Origin: Spirabiliibacterium mucosae
Lineage (GTDB): Bacteria > Pseudomonadota > Gammaproteobacteria > Enterobacterales > Pasteurellaceae
NCBI RefSeq assembly: GCF_014884965.1
Contig: NZ_JABTBO010000008.1
Location: forward strand, 1 to 64,000
Direction of reading: 5' to 3'
Length of the DNA: 64,000 nucleotides
Of the stretch, positions 45,247 to 56,023 are shown in pieces. The first letter of the stretch is position 1. Each line of letters starts with the position of its first letter. The position numbers and the translations under genes were made by a program. Below the pieces are notes generated by a model, which ran no database searches, was not told the origin of the DNA, and saw only the letters and a program-made list of their open reading frames with translations.

Positions 45247-46040
45247 AAAAATAACTCATCTGTGTAGGCCTGCGCAGCAGGGTAATGAAATTGCACCGGG
45301 CCGTCTTCTTGGCCGGCCAAAAATTGCTGCACCCGCGGGTCTTGGCTTTGCGACAGTGCCTCGGGCGTGCCTTGGGCGATCACTTTTTTATCCGCCACAA
45401 TATAGGCGTAATCCGCAATGCTCAGCACCTCTTGCACATCGTGAGAAACCACAATCGAGGTCAGCTTCAAGGTTTGGTTGAGCCGCTTGATGAGGCTGAT
45501 GATCACCCCCATGCTGATCGGATCTTGGCCGGTGAACGGCTCATCATACATCACCAAATCCGGGTCAAGCGCCACTGCCCGCGCCAACGCCACACGCCGC
45601 GCCATGCCGCCTGACAGCTCTGATGGCATCAAGTGCGCCGCACCACGGAGCCCAACGGCTTGCAATTTCATCAAGGTGAGCTGGGCAATCAATTCTTCAG
45701 GCAGCTGGGTGTGCTCCCGCAGAGCAAACGCTACGTTGTCAAACGTGCTCATGTCGGTGAACAACGCACCTGACTGAAACAGCATGCCCATGCGTTTGCG
45801 CAGCTGGTAGAGTTTGCGGGTTGAAAGTGCGGTCAAATCCACACCATCGAACAAAATCTCACCCGCATCAGGGGCGATTTGCCCGCCGATCAATTTCAAA
45901 AGCGTAGTTTTACCAATCCCAGACGGGCCCATGATGGCGGTGATTTTGCCCGTTTCAACTTTTAAATTTAAGTTGTCGTAAATCACCCGCTCGCCACGTT
46001 TGAAGCTGAGATTGTTCACTTCCACTAAATAATCTGTCAT
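45243..46040 (-). CDS. mlaF: Phospholipid ABC ATPase MlaF
   Basis: ATPase that powers lipid movement across the envelope to keep outer-membrane asymmetry. Walker [14 protein letters not shown], signature [14 protein letters not shown], Walker [14 protein letters not shown] and the switch histidine in VVSHDVQEV are intact. The ATG at 46040 (265 residues) has AAGGA upstream and is preferred to a start 16 codons earlier. It heads the mlaFEDCB-ibaG-murA run. Confidence 0.95.
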   Translation of the reverse strand: MTDYLVEVNNLSFKRGERVIYDNLNLKVETGKITAIMGPSGIGKTTLLKLIGGQIAPDAGEILFDGVDLTALSTRKLYQLRKRMGMLFQSGALFTDMSTFDNVAFALREHTQLPEELIAQLTLMKLQAVGLRGAAHLMPSELSGGMARRVALARAVALDPDLVMYDEPFTGQDPISMGVIISLIKRLNQTLKLTSIVVSHDVQEVLSIADYAYIVADKKVIAQGTPEALSQSQDPRVQQFLAGQEDGPVQFHYPAAQAYTDELFL

Positions 46041-46106
46041 AAAAATCCTTCTTTTGCCTGCGCCTATTATTTCACAAAGCGCGGCCAAGGCAAAATGTGC
46101 TGTGAT

Positions 46107-46133
46107 ATTCTATGAATTCAGGCAGAATGTCAA
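46107..46133 (-). promoter_or_regulatory. Candidate mlaF promoter
   Basis: On the minus strand TTGACA (46128-46133) and TAGAAT (46107-46112) are 15 bases apart, 67 bases upstream of the mlaF start. Both hexamers are good but the spacer is two bases short of ideal. I could not pick a single convincing promoter for lptC on the other strand of the same gap. Confidence 0.45.
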
Positions 46134-46216
46134 CTTTAACACAGTGAGCAAATCGAGCGCACATTTTGCTGCCTTTATGCTAAAATACGCAAAAAAGTGA
46201 TTGAAAGGATAACAAC

Positions 46217-46798
46217 GTGACCTCACGCTGGAACATTTTATTAGTGATTATCGCCCTCGCCCTCAGCGGCTGGTATTTCACTTTGAATCAACAAGATGAC
46301 AGCCTTGAGCGCGCTAAAATCAAGCCGCAAGATGCGCCCGATTACATCGCTCAAGAGATGCAAACCACCGTTTACGCCATCGACGGGGTGAAGCAATACG
46401 TGGCCGATGCCAGCAAAGTGATTTATTTTCAACATAATGGCGAAACGCAGTTTGATGCCCCTGAGGTGTTTTTGTATCAAAAAAACAAGCAAACCGGCGA
46501 GCTGGAAAAAAGCTGGCGCTTAAGTGCTGATGCTGCCACACTGAGCAAAGACAAAATGCTTTATCTCAAAGACAATGTGCTGGTGCAAAGCTTGCTGCCC
46601 GACAGCCGCATTCAAACGCTAAAAACCCAAAGTGCGGTCGTCAACATCGCGACACAAGATATAACATCTGATACAATGGTTAGTATTCATGGGCCACAAT
46701 TCACCACCACAGGCAATGTGCTCACGGGGAATTTGCGCCAACAAATTGCGACATTAAAAGAGCAGGTTAAAACACAATATGAAATTAACACTCACTAA
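46217..46798 (+). CDS. lptC: LPS export protein LptC
   Basis: Inner-membrane protein that takes LPS from LptBFG and hands it to LptA. One N-terminal helix (about 5-22) and a periplasmic beta-jellyroll are seen; 193 residues is normal. It starts at a GTG with AAAGGA seven bases upstream and overlaps lptA by 20 bases. The kdsD and kdsC genes that precede it in E. coli are absent here. Confidence 0.94.
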   Translation: MTSRWNILLVIIALALSGWYFTLNQQDDSLERAKIKPQDAPDYIAQEMQTTVYAIDGVKQYVADASKVIYFQHNGETQFDAPEVFLYQKNKQTGELEKSWRLSADAATLSKDKMLYLKDNVLVQSLLPDSRIQTLKTQSAVVNIATQDITSDTMVSIHGPQFTTTGNVLTGNLRQQIATLKEQVKTQYEINTH

Positions 46799-47291
46799 CT
46801 CACTCACCCTTGCCGCGGCGCTGTTGTGCTCTGTGTCGGCCTATGCGTTAAAAGACGACACTCAACAGCCGATTAATATCAGCTCTGATAATCAATCCCT
46901 TGACTTGGAGCACAATGTGGTGACCTTCTCCGACAATGTAGTGATCACCCAAGGGTCGATTTTGATCAAAGCGGGCAAAGTGACCATCACCCGCCCAGGC
47001 GAAAATGACAAAAACGGGCAAGAAAAGGTGGCCGCCTATGGCTCGCCGGTGTCCTTCCAACAGCAGTTAGACAACGGCAAAATCATCCATGGCCGCGCTA
47101 ATCAAGTGAACTATGATGTTGGTGCACAATTTTTAAAACTCACAGGCAACGCCCAGCTTAAGCAAGAAGACAGCCAAATCGACGCGCAGATCATCACCTA
47201 TGATGTGCAAAAACAACAAATGATCGCCAAAAACAACGGCAAAGGCCGCGTCAAAACCGTGCTTTACCCAGCGCAATTACAACAAAAATAG
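46779..47291 (+). CDS. lptA: LPS periplasmic bridge protein LptA
   Basis: Oligomeric beta-jellyroll protein forming the bridge that carries LPS to LptDE. A signal peptide with cleavage near SAYA (about residue 23), then the OstA-like domain: [20 protein letters not shown] and [20 protein letters not shown]. It has 170 residues. Its start lies inside lptC. Confidence 0.95.
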   Translation: MKLTLTNSLTLAAALLCSVSAYALKDDTQQPINISSDNQSLDLEHNVVTFSDNVVITQGSILIKAGKVTITRPGENDKNGQEKVAAYGSPVSFQQQLDNGKIIHGRANQVNYDVGAQFLKLTGNAQLKQEDSQIDAQIITYDVQKQQMIAKNNGKGRVKTVLYPAQLQQK

Positions 47292-47299
47292 GGCACGTT

Positions 47300-48025
47300 A
47301 TGGCAATTTTGACAGCAAAAAACCTCGCCAAAGCCTACAAAGGCCGGCAAGTGGTGCAAAATGTGAGCTTGGATATTCACTCAGGTGAAATCGTCGGCCT
47401 GCTCGGACCAAATGGCGCGGGTAAAACCACCACGTTTTATATGATTGTTGGCTTAATCAAAAGCGACAGCGGGCTGATTGACATCGACGGGCAAGACATC
47501 ACCTTGCTGCCGATGCACAACCGCGCGCAAAAAGGCATTGGCTACTTGCCGCAAGAGGCGTCTATTTTTCGTCGGTTGAGTGTTTACGACAACTTGATGG
47601 CCGTGCTACAAGTGCGTAAAGATCTCGACAACAGCCAGCGCAAAGCCCGCGCCGAGGAGCTTATCAGCGAGTTTAACATTGAACATATTCGTGACAATCT
47701 TGGCCAATCCCTCTCTGGGGGTGAACGCCGGCGAGTCGAAATTGCTCGCGCGCTGGCCGTCAATCCTAAGTTTATCCTGCTTGATGAGCCGTTTGCTGGT
47801 GTTGATCCGATTTCGGTGATTGATATTAAAAAAATCATTTTGCACCTCAAAGAACGTGGCTTGGGTGTGCTGATAACAGACCACAACGTGCGGGAAACGC
47901 TGGATGTGTGCGAGCGCGCCTACATCGTGCGAGAAGGCCATATGATGGCCACCGGCACACCAGCGCAAGTGCTCGCCAACGAGGATGTGAAACGCTTTTA
48001 TCTCGGTGATCAATTCAAATTGTAA
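47300..48025 (+). CDS. lptB: LPS export ABC ATPase LptB
   Basis: ATPase of the LptB2FGC exporter. Walker [14 protein letters not shown], signature [15 protein letters not shown], Walker [14 protein letters not shown] and the switch histidine in LITDHNVRE are intact in 241 residues. It overlaps ptsN as TAATG. In E. coli rpoN follows; here, as in H. influenzae, rpoN and hpf are missing. Confidence 0.96.
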   Translation: MAILTAKNLAKAYKGRQVVQNVSLDIHSGEIVGLLGPNGAGKTTTFYMIVGLIKSDSGLIDIDGQDITLLPMHNRAQKGIGYLPQEASIFRRLSVYDNLMAVLQVRKDLDNSQRKARAEELISEFNIEHIRDNLGQSLSGGERRRVEIARALAVNPKFILLDEPFAGVDPISVIDIKKIILHLKERGLGVLITDHNVRETLDVCERAYIVREGHMMATGTPAQVLANEDVKRFYLGDQFKL

Positions 48026-48534
48026 TGGATGCCAACATGCAATTAACGCAACTGCTCAGCCCGCAAACCGTGCGCCAAGGTGTACTGGCGTCAAGCAAAA
48101 AACGTTTGATGGAAATCGTTTGCGACATTTTTGCTACCCAGCAAGACAAAGCGCAAGAAAAGTACCCGCTCTTGGAAGCGTTATGCGATCGTGAAAAAGT
48201 CGGCTGCACCGCACTTGGCGCGGGGATAGCACTGCCGCATATCAAAACGGAACATGTAGAAGCGCCTACAGGCATTTTTTTGCAACTCGCCAACGGCATC
48301 AACTATGACGCAGGTGACAACAAAGAGGTGGATTTGATTTTTGCTCTCTTTTTGCCTGCCGAAAACGCCCAAGCGTACGCGCCACTGCTGCCAGAAATTG
48401 CACAAAAGTTAACACAAAAAACGCTAGCCAAGCAGCTGCGCAATGCCACCTCTGACGATGAACTGTGGCATATTTTTGACAACCTTGACCAACAAACGGC
48501 GCAAGCGCCATTAACAACCGAGACGGAGGCGTGA
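48025..48534 (+). CDS. ptsN: Nitrogen-PTS enzyme IIA
   Basis: Regulatory phosphocarrier of the nitrogen phosphotransferase system; in enterics it signals to potassium transport and sensor kinases. The phosphorylated histidine is H72 in [13 protein letters not shown]. Length 169 from the ATG that overlaps the lptB stop; an ATG four codons later is also possible. It keeps its place although sigma-54 (rpoN) is gone from the locus. Confidence 0.93.
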   Translation: MDANMQLTQLLSPQTVRQGVLASSKKRLMEIVCDIFATQQDKAQEKYPLLEALCDREKVGCTALGAGIALPHIKTEHVEAPTGIFLQLANGINYDAGDNKEVDLIFALFLPAENAQAYAPLLPEIAQKLTQKTLAKQLRNATSDDELWHIFDNLDQQTAQAPLTTETEA

Positions 48535-48535
48535 T

Positions 48536-49390
48536 ATGGAATTGATCATCATCAGCGGCCGTTCAGGCTCAGGAAAATCTGTTGCGCTACGTGCATTAGA
48601 AGACATTGGCTACTATTGTGTCGACAACCTGCCGCTGGCGCTGCTGAATCAGCTGGTGGACATCTTGGCGCAAAACCAAAGTGCGGTCGCCATCAGCTTA
48701 GATATCCGCAATATGCCGCACGATCCAGACGTGCTCAACCAAGTGCTCGCACAACTGCCAGAGCGCGTGAACGTCAAAATTATTTTTCTGGATACTGATA
48801 AAAATGTGCTGGTTCGCCGGTACAGCGATACGCGCCGGCTGCATCCACTTTCAATTGAAAACATCCCACTGGACAGCGCCATTGCCCTTGAGCGTGAGCG
48901 CCTTGATCCGCTTTTTCAACACGCGGATCTCGTCATCGACACCAGCGCCATTTCAACCCATGATTTGGCCGAAAAATTGCGCCAATTTATCCAAGGCACA
49001 GGCGATAAACCGCTGAATATTGTGTTTGAATCGTTTGGCTTTAAATACGGCATCCCGATTGACGCTGATTATGTTTTTGACGTGCGTTTTCTACCCAACC
49101 CACACTGGGACCCCGTGCTGCGCCCACAAACAGGGCTTGATGAAGGCGTGATTGACTTTTTAAATCGCCACAGCGAAGTGCACAATTTCATCTACACCAC
49201 GCGCAATTACATTGAAACCTGGCTGCCGATGCTCGAGCAAAATAACCGCAGCTATTTAACCATTGCCATCGGCTGCACAGGTGGCAAGCATCGCTCGGTT
49301 TACATCGCCCAACAACTTGGCGAATATTTCCAAGGCCGCGGAAAAAACGTGCAAATACAGCACCGCTCCCTCATGCACCACAAAAAATAA
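48536..49390 (+). CDS. rapZ: RNase adapter protein RapZ
   Basis: RNA-binding P-loop protein that in E. coli delivers the small RNA GlmZ to RNase E and so tunes GlmS, which supplies UDP-GlcNAc for MurA and LpxA. Walker [19 protein letters not shown] is at the start; [20 protein letters not shown] and the C-terminal [15 protein letters not shown] are conserved. It has 284 residues, with GGAGG upstream, and lies two bases after ptsN. Confidence 0.96.
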   Translation: MELIIISGRSGSGKSVALRALEDIGYYCVDNLPLALLNQLVDILAQNQSAVAISLDIRNMPHDPDVLNQVLAQLPERVNVKIIFLDTDKNVLVRRYSDTRRLHPLSIENIPLDSAIALERERLDPLFQHADLVIDTSAISTHDLAEKLRQFIQGTGDKPLNIVFESFGFKYGIPIDADYVFDVRFLPNPHWDPVLRPQTGLDEGVIDFLNRHSEVHNFIYTTRNYIETWLPMLEQNNRSYLTIAIGCTGGKHRSVYIAQQLGEYFQGRGKNVQIQHRSLMHHKK

Positions 49391-49397
49391 CACCCGC

Positions 49398-49474
49398 GAA
49401 TGTGTAGCTCAGCTGGATAGAGCAATCCCCTCCTAAGGGATAGGTCGTCGGTTCGAATCCGACCACGTTCGCCA
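49398..49474 (+). tRNA. tRNA-Arg (anticodon CCU)
   Basis: A complete cloverleaf of 77 bases with encoded CCA. The acceptor GAATGTG pairs with CACGTTC (one G-U), the D arm is GCTC/GAGC, the anticodon stem ATCCC/GGGAT closes the loop CTCCTAA, giving anticodon CCT for AGG codons, and the T arm is GTCGG-TTCGAAT-CCGAC. The prophage begins directly downstream, so the 3' half is a likely attachment site. It follows rapZ by seven bases. Confidence 0.97.
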
Positions 49475-49631
49475 AATTTTTCATTGGGTTATAAAGATAG
49501 CCCTCTTACTAATTTAGACGTACTACTAGTTATATTACTAGTTAATCAAATAATACTGCTTTTCGACCTAGCTTTGCCCCTGCTGATTTATGTCAAACAG
49601 GGGCGCAAATATGAATAAATTACATCGTGTT

Positions 49632-49961
49632 CTATCCTTCCTTAATCTCACCATCAGCAAATGTGTGTGGATTCACATAGCCAGGATAATCATCAGGCAC
49701 GAACTCCGCAGGCTTGGTTTGAATAAGCTGTGTCAATGCCCAATCATGCGGATTTTCTGCGCGGTCAGGCAGTGGCTGCAAGGTGAAGCTGTTAAATGAC
49801 AGTGCTGACTTGCCCGCCTTCCTTGCTTTTAGTGACACATACGAGCCAACAGTCACTGTGGCGTAATCACTGGTGTAATCAATGTTTAACGCTGTGATTT
49901 CATGATATTTAGCAGTTGCGCCTGTTTGTTCATCTTCAATTGCTTTTTCGATGTATTTCAT
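49632..49961 (-). CDS. Prophage protein of unknown function
   Basis: I do not recognise this 109-residue protein. It is real: AGGAG stands at good distance before the ATG and codon use looks normal. It is acidic, without membrane segments; the middle (YATVTVGSYVSLKARK) looks like a small beta domain. As the last gene after J and two other distal genes it may be a tail-fibre accessory or assembly protein. A weak hairpin (49576-49604) follows it. Confidence 0.75.
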   Translation of the reverse strand: MKYIEKAIEDEQTGATAKYHEITALNIDYTSDYATVTVGSYVSLKARKAGKSALSFNSFTLQPLPDRAENPHDWALTQLIQTKPAEFVPDDYPGYVNPHTFADGEIKEG

Positions 49962-49987
49962 AATTTACTCCTAGTTTAATAAAAGAA

Positions 49988-50011
49988 AACCGCACTCTTA
50001 AAAGTGCGGTT
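49988..50011 (-). terminator. Terminator with a decayed uptake-signal pair
   Basis: AACCGCACT (49988-49996) pairs with AGTGCGGTT (50003-50011). Only one arm has a full uptake signal; the other reads ACTC where ACTT is expected. It follows the 255-residue gene by ten bases. Confidence 0.6.
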
Positions 50012-50020
50012 GTTAAAAGA

Positions 50021-50788
50021 TCATCGAGTTAATACAAAATAACGCCCATTATCGTGCATTATTCGCTCTTCATCTGAGGTAAAATCTGCTATTGACAGCA
50101 TTCTCGCTCTACGCACTGAGCGCATTTGTTTCGCACATAAACACCTTGCGCCTGCGAATCCCCCATTTTTATCTGACGCATCAAAATATCTAACACCTCC
50201 TTCAGTGCGATTTGTAAGGGGCGCATATAATCTTCCGCTGCTGTAATTGCCTATTTTAAGCCCTCTAACATAAACAATCTCTTCGCTTGATGCTGACACA
50301 AAAGTTACCCGTTGTTGTTCATCTAGCGTCGCTATACCATACCCCCATAACTTCGCAGAATGCACAGGATAACAACAATAAAGCTTAAAATTCCAAAATG
50401 GCGAGGGGATAAAATAAATACCTGATTGTGTATGATCACGAATACCCACGTTAAACCCACCATAAGTTTCGAAAACCATTTTCCGTCGACCATTAATATC
50501 ATAGCGAAACCCAAAACCTGATTTAGTATCACTATGGGTATCTCCCATGAATTTCATAAAAATCAGGGGAGCACCCATTATTTTAGCAGCTTCAGCACTG
50601 TCCATATTCACTGTTGGAAATCCTAATGAGCCAATTTTTATATCGGGTGGTAGGCTCTTATTACTACGAAATTTTAGACTTTTGATAGGCTCACCAGATG
50701 TAATGCTAAATTCAAGAATATGGCTTAAATAATAACATGGCTCTGAAAGCGCTTTAATTCCATCAACAGATAAACTATATTCACTCAT
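50021..50788 (-). CDS. Prophage tail-associated protein, function unknown
   Basis: 255 residues with no membrane segment or signal. The first 25 residues (SEYSLSVDGIKAL) and the YGIATLDEQQRVTFVSASSE stretch recall proteins encoded just after J in lambdoid prophages, whose role is unclear. Two cysteine-rich spots (YCCYP, CLCAK) are unusual. It has no obvious strong ribosome site (ATTTC ATG context), and starts 15 bases after the preceding frame ends. Confidence 0.7.
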   Translation of the reverse strand: MSEYSLSVDGIKALSEPCYYLSHILEFSITSGEPIKSLKFRSNKSLPPDIKIGSLGFPTVNMDSAEAAKIMGAPLIFMKFMGDTHSDTKSGFGFRYDINGRRKMVFETYGGFNVGIRDHTQSGIYFIPSPFWNFKLYCCYPVHSAKLWGYGIATLDEQQRVTFVSASSEEIVYVRGLKIGNYSSGRLYAPLTNRTEGGVRYFDASDKNGGFAGARCLCAKQMRSVRRARMLSIADFTSDEERIMHDNGRYFVLTR

Positions 50789-50803
50789 GAAATAAATCCT
50801 ATA

Positions 50804-51185
50804 TCAGGCAACTACAATAATTATTTTTGATAGAACCATTCTCTTATTTATTGGATCTACCCATGCGTATGTGCTGTTAGGTAATTCTTGCCCCGTATTA
50901 TGGCCTCTATATGGTGCAAGTTTTAACTTATCCCCAACAATAGCAAAATAAAACAATTGAGTGCCTGCAAAATCATTACCAGGATAAGCAAGAGGCTCAT
51001 CAACAATAAGAATCTCTCTGGGGGGTATGGCCCAGCTTAAAACCCAAATCAAGAGAAATAGTTTCATTTCCTTTTGGGAATGGGAAAGTTTTTCTAAATC
51101 GGAATATACCGCTGACAACACCGTTAACAGCAATCCCATTTTCCATCCCTCTGCTAGTTTTTACTTGAATACCATATCCAGCCAT
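50804..51185 (-). pseudogene. Small tail-associated gene split at a G6 tract
   Basis: The ATG at 51185 (GAGGG upstream) starts MAGYGIQVKTSRGMENGI, which stops early after GHTPQRDSYC. A second frame continues EILIVDEPLAYPGNDFAGTQ to 50804. The two meet at a run of six G (51020-51025; C on the coding strand); removing one base or adding two would give one protein of about 126 residues. It resembles its 255-residue neighbour in style (YG start, beta-rich). Either a miscalled homopolymer or a slipped tract. A 16-base palindrome TCTCGTTTTAACGAGA (51202-51217) lies just upstream. Confidence 0.55.
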
Positions 51186-51220
51186 TTCGCCCTCTTTCTT
51201 CTCTCGTTTTAACGAGATAT

Positions 51221-51246
51221 AAAAAAGCAGCCTGAAGGCGGCTGCT
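51221..51246 (-). terminator. Intrinsic terminator after J
   Basis: AGCAGCC (51226-51232) pairs with GGCTGCT (51240-51246); on the minus strand TTTTTT follows. It lies 20 bases after the J stop and would separate the three distal genes unless antitermination acts. Confidence 0.75.
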
Positions 51247-51265
51247 ATTGTCAAACAAATTATCA

Positions 51266-54200
51266 TTAGAAAAATTTTCCCAGAATAACACGCGGATTAC
51301 CTTTTTCATCAAAGACAACTATCCTGTCATTATTCATTGATAAACCAATATTCTTTTCAGGGTTAGCACGGATCGAAACATGCCCCTGTTTAGAAACATT
51401 AAAACGGCCATTCCCAATACTTATCTCACCACCATCAAATTTAGCTCCTTGTACAACCCCCTTAGTAATAATATCTCCATTCATTGCAAGCATTGAACGC
51501 CCTTCATACTGCTGTACTGACATTAAATTAGTTACAGTACCATCCGACTTGTTCTTCACAATCCCGAATTTGTCGGCCATCACAATTACTTGGCTTTCAG
51601 CAGTGTTATTATCCGCTGATGCACCTAACGCAATCCCTGCAATGGCTTTTCGACCGCCTGCAATGGCTTCGGTTTTGAGGGTGTAGGTACTATTGACCTT
51701 ACCTTCAAGCGTTGCAGTAGCTTTCTGTGCCGCGGTGATTTTGGCATTAATAGCTTTCTCTTTGCTATCAAGGCTGGCGCTTAATGCGCTCACTTTACTC
51801 GCCTGCGCTTGGTCTTTTTCTGTGACCGTGCGCTCAAGCGTGGTGATTTTTGCATTGGTGGCAGTAATTGCGGTATCTGTGTCTTCAGGTGCTGGCGACC
51901 AGTCGGTAGGCTTGTTTCCTAACTCCAATTTAACTTTGGATATGTTTATACTTTTCCCATTCAGATTTCTACTTCCTATGAGAATAAATGCTCGTTCTGA
52001 AGTAAAATCAGATGTAAAAGTCGCAAACCTTATAATATCCATATCACTACTAATAGATATTGGGTTAATGAATTGGTTTCTCCCGTCTTCCCTCATCAAG
52101 AATACATAGTCTAATATATCGTGGCCATCTTCTGACCAAGCTCTCATAGATAGGGTGTATTCTCTTCCTCTTACTACGCGAGTAGTTCTATATTTTACTG
52201 GAGTGGCGATTCCTGTTGGGTCAGAATCGGGATATGTGATTTTAATAATCCTGTCATACCTCTCTCCTATAACAGACACTTCACTCCGACCACCCCATAT
52301 TGAGTATTCGCTGAAAACAGAATCCCTTAACAAATTCCGCCCACCGATACTAATATTATCAATTCGGCTTGACAACGAATGATAGTTTTCGGCTTGAGCC
52401 TCGTCCTTTTTGCTGACAGTATTGGCAAGCTCGGTAATTTGAGCTTCGACGGCTTGATCCTTGCTGTTAATATCAGATATTAACTGATTTACTCTCTCTG
52501 TCTGTGCTCTATCCTTTTCAGAAACGGAGCTTTCAATCCCAGTAATTTGAGATTTAATAGCGCGCTCCTTACTATCAAGGCTCGCGCTTAAATCAGCCAC
52601 CCTGCTTGCTTGTGCCTTATCTTTCTCGGACACAGTCCGCTCAAGGGTAGTAATTTGGGCACTGGTTGCGGTGAAATCAGCATCGATATCCTCAGGCGCT
52701 AAAGACCAGTCAGTGGCGACCGTTCCACGCTCTACTTTCAGATCGTAAATGGTAAACCAATCACTACCGCTTGCACCTTGCACACCTATCAATATGTAGT
52801 ATGAATCAGATGTTTCAGGCGCGGTGAATGTTATTTTGTAACTAGAGCGGAAACTAGCACTGGCATCGATGGTGTCTAACCTTGTATTCCTAGATAGCTC
52901 GTCATTCATCAAGTAAATGTAGTTCCACCGCGGAAATGTGGCCTGCCCCTTGAACGACAACGTGTAAGTTTCACCCTGAATAAGCGACATCTTTTTATGC
53001 TCGTTGGAGGTGTGAACCCCAATTGCTGAACCTTGGGCATCTGACGCTGCATCAACACGTATAATCGTTCTGTTAGAGTACTCCACCCTTCTCACTTTAG
53101 GAAAAAGCCGCCCCCAAGCGTTAAACCCAAATCTGAAGTCTGAGTTTCTTAGTAAGTTACGACCACCAACACTGAGGTTATCAAAGCGGCTCTCTAAGGA
53201 AGTAATACTTTCTGATGTTGCCTTATCTTTCTCAGCAATTGTCCGTCTTACACTATCAACCGCACTCTCGACACCTTGGATCTTGGTGTTTGCTGTTTCT
53301 ACCAATTCGGCATTAGCTCTGTCACCTTCCGCACGAGCGGTTCTTTCGGCCTGCAACCCACTCAATGCCTCTCCCGCTCTGGCTGTAGCGTTCTCGATCA
53401 GCTTAGCTTGATTGTCGGTCTTGTCCTCGATGCGCTTGATTGCCGTTCCCCGCGCTTGTGCTTCTCTCTGTATCTCCTGAGCACGTGTTTGCGATTCTTT
53501 TTGAATGGCACGAATACGCGCTTGGCTTTCGCTTTGCAGCGCAGCAATTCGGTCGCGGGTTTCTTTCTCAATAGCGTCATCGGTAGATTGAAGCTGAGCA
53601 ATCAACTCTTGCCCCAATTGGCTACGCGTAATTTGCCCTTCAAGCATTGTGACAATATTGTCAGGGTTGTGGTCAGATTGTCCCGTCACGTAAACCGGCT
53701 CACCGGTAGAGCCTTTGGTATCGCGTAAACGAACAAAGATATGGTACGTGTCAGATAGCTCGACATTGCCAATAGTGTAATCAGATTGTGGATAGGCTAA
53801 ATCCACTAGCTTTTGCGCACGCTCAAAGTTGTCATGCTCTTTACTCGCCCACAACTCGGTCACATAGCCCAGAGTTGCAGTTTTCGGCAAATCCCAAGAC
53901 AAGCTGATGGCGTAGAATTGCGGTACTGCAATGAGGTTCTTGATTGTCAAATCAATATCAAACGATTTTGTTGTCGGCTCGGAGTATTGCCCCGCTTGAT
54001 TTTTTGCGCGAATAACGGCGGTGTAATGCCCATTCGGCAGCCCCTCAAATCGCAGGCTTAAATCTTTGACGTCAGTGTATGTACGATAGAGCTTTCCATC
54101 TCGATACAGCTTGATTTCATAGGTCACAATGCCCACAATGCTTGGCTGTTCCCAGGTCAAGACTATGCCATCAGGGGCGACAGATACAGCCACCTCACTC

Positions 54201-56013
54201 AATTTTTGCGGAGCCCCGGTGTACAAAGTCGTGCTGCGCGGCTCAAAGTGCGCACCATTGTCCACAATTTTTTCTTTCTGCGGCTCGTGTTGAAGGGCAG
54301 TAATGGTGTAAATACCGCCCTCATCTTCGCTAATTGCAATGGCTTTGTATAAGCCTTCTCGCACTTCAGCGGTTGATAATGACCAGGCATTATCTACCTG
54401 CAAGTTTTTTGGCACAGATTTTAAAGTTACAACTGCACCGTCAACGCTCGCAATGTCAGTAGACGCACTTTGGGCGTCAGCATTGATGTAGGACAAAGTA
54501 GACTTGCCATTGATAGTAATTTCGCGGTCAAGTGTGACTTTTTTGCCATCAACGGACACAATGCGCCCGCCAATAGTAGTGCCTGCATATTGGTTATCGG
54601 CAACTTTAATGATGTCGCCTGGCAAGTGCATCAACCCTTCTCGGCCAACTTTAAAGGTGATGGTCTCTTTCTCGAGCTTTTCAGTTTCAAGAATCCATTT
54701 GCCTAAGCGGTGCGCTTGCCCACGTGAAGTGCAGCCGAACGCAGTGACTTTCTTTACATTGAGCCCAAAGCGTCTGATTAGATTGTCATCAGCCACATAC
54801 TCAATCTTGCGCTCATAAAAATCATGCGCATCTAGATATTCAACGTGAATGGCTGTATGGCGAGCTTTACCAGCACTAAAGCTGCGTTCAAAACTGCCCT
54901 CTACAACATTGGCGTTGGTATATACCCAAACAGGGTCAGCTGGGCGGTCTTGAATGGCGGTGAGCTGTTGGCCATTCCATACCGGCATGGCGCGGAATAC
55001 GCTAGCAAGGTCATTAATCACCTCGTAGGCTTGACGCTGCTCGGTAATCCAACAGTTACACGTCATGCGCGGCTCATTACCACCAAAGCCATCAGGCACG
55101 CTCACATCACAGTATTGCGAAATGGCGTAAAGCGCCCATTTATCCACGCCAAACTCGCCTAAGCGGTTGCCCATGCCGTAACGAGCATTAGTCATGAGGT
55201 CATAGAACACCCACGCAGGGTTATTTGTCCACGCTAGTTTAAATGTACCATCCCATAAACCATCGTAGGTGCGCGCAATAGGGTCGTAGTTACTAGGCAC
55301 TTTGACTTTGATGCCGTAGATTTCATAGTTGCGTTGTGGCAAGCCATTGAAGTAGTCACTATCAAACATCATGCCAACGACAGCAGTGTTTGGGTAAGTT
55401 AATTCAGTATCGATAACCTCGGTATAGCTTGCCCACAAGGTGGCATTTTGCAGTCGCTGACTTTTGCTGTCAGCATCAACGCGTGTAACTGTGATGTTGA
55501 ATGGTGCTTTTGGTAAATCTGTCACAACAATTTGGCGTAAATATTGACTGCTATGCTTTCCGTCGAATGTGACAGGGTAAACTCTTTCACCCACCTGAAC
55601 GCTTAAATCAACACGTGCGCCCACAGTATCGCCATTGTCTTTTTGTTCAAACAACGCTTTTACGCCAACGGTAATGCGCAGGCGAGTGATTTTATTATTG
55701 TTGACTGTACGAGTGATTGGATTGGCTTTTTTAATTCTACGCCAACACTCACCTCACTTTCAGACGCATTAAATCCACCCATTGCGGACTGGCTCGCTGT
55801 ACCAATACGCCCGCGCGCCTTGAGGTTCTTAAAGTTATATTCGCCATCTGCGCTTTGAATAGGCGTTTTGTTCAAATAAACGGATTTCACGCCATCAACA
55901 AGGCCTTTGATTTCACCTTCTGAAATCACCTCAACAATTTTTACCCGCTGTTTTGAACGATTGTCATCGGGTTGCTCATACGGAGTATGTCCGCCGCCGC
56001 CACCTTTGCCCAT
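51266..56013 (-). CDS. Host-specificity tail protein J, apparent frameshift
   Basis: Central tail-tip protein that recognises the receptor. The N-terminal part (MGKGGGGGHTPYEQ, ISEGEIKGLVDGVKSVYLN) and the large C-terminal part match lambda J (SVPDGFGGNEPRMTCN, AFGCTSRGQAHRLG, HLPGDIIKV). They are in different frames; one extra A in the A4 run at 55690-55693 joins them into about 1582 residues. After fibronectin-like domains come a charged coiled coil (QRE, RAQ repeats, about 53270-53600), two related lectin-like modules each opening GGRNLLR, separated by LERTVSEKDKAQASRV-type coils, and a C-terminal domain. AAGAGG precedes the ATG. Confidence 0.88.
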
Positions 56014-56023
56014 GATTTACCTC

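Noticed and set aside
49576-49604. Terminator for the last prophage gene
   Set aside because: Seven-base stem with a 15-base loop and no T-run on the minus strand; too weak to call.
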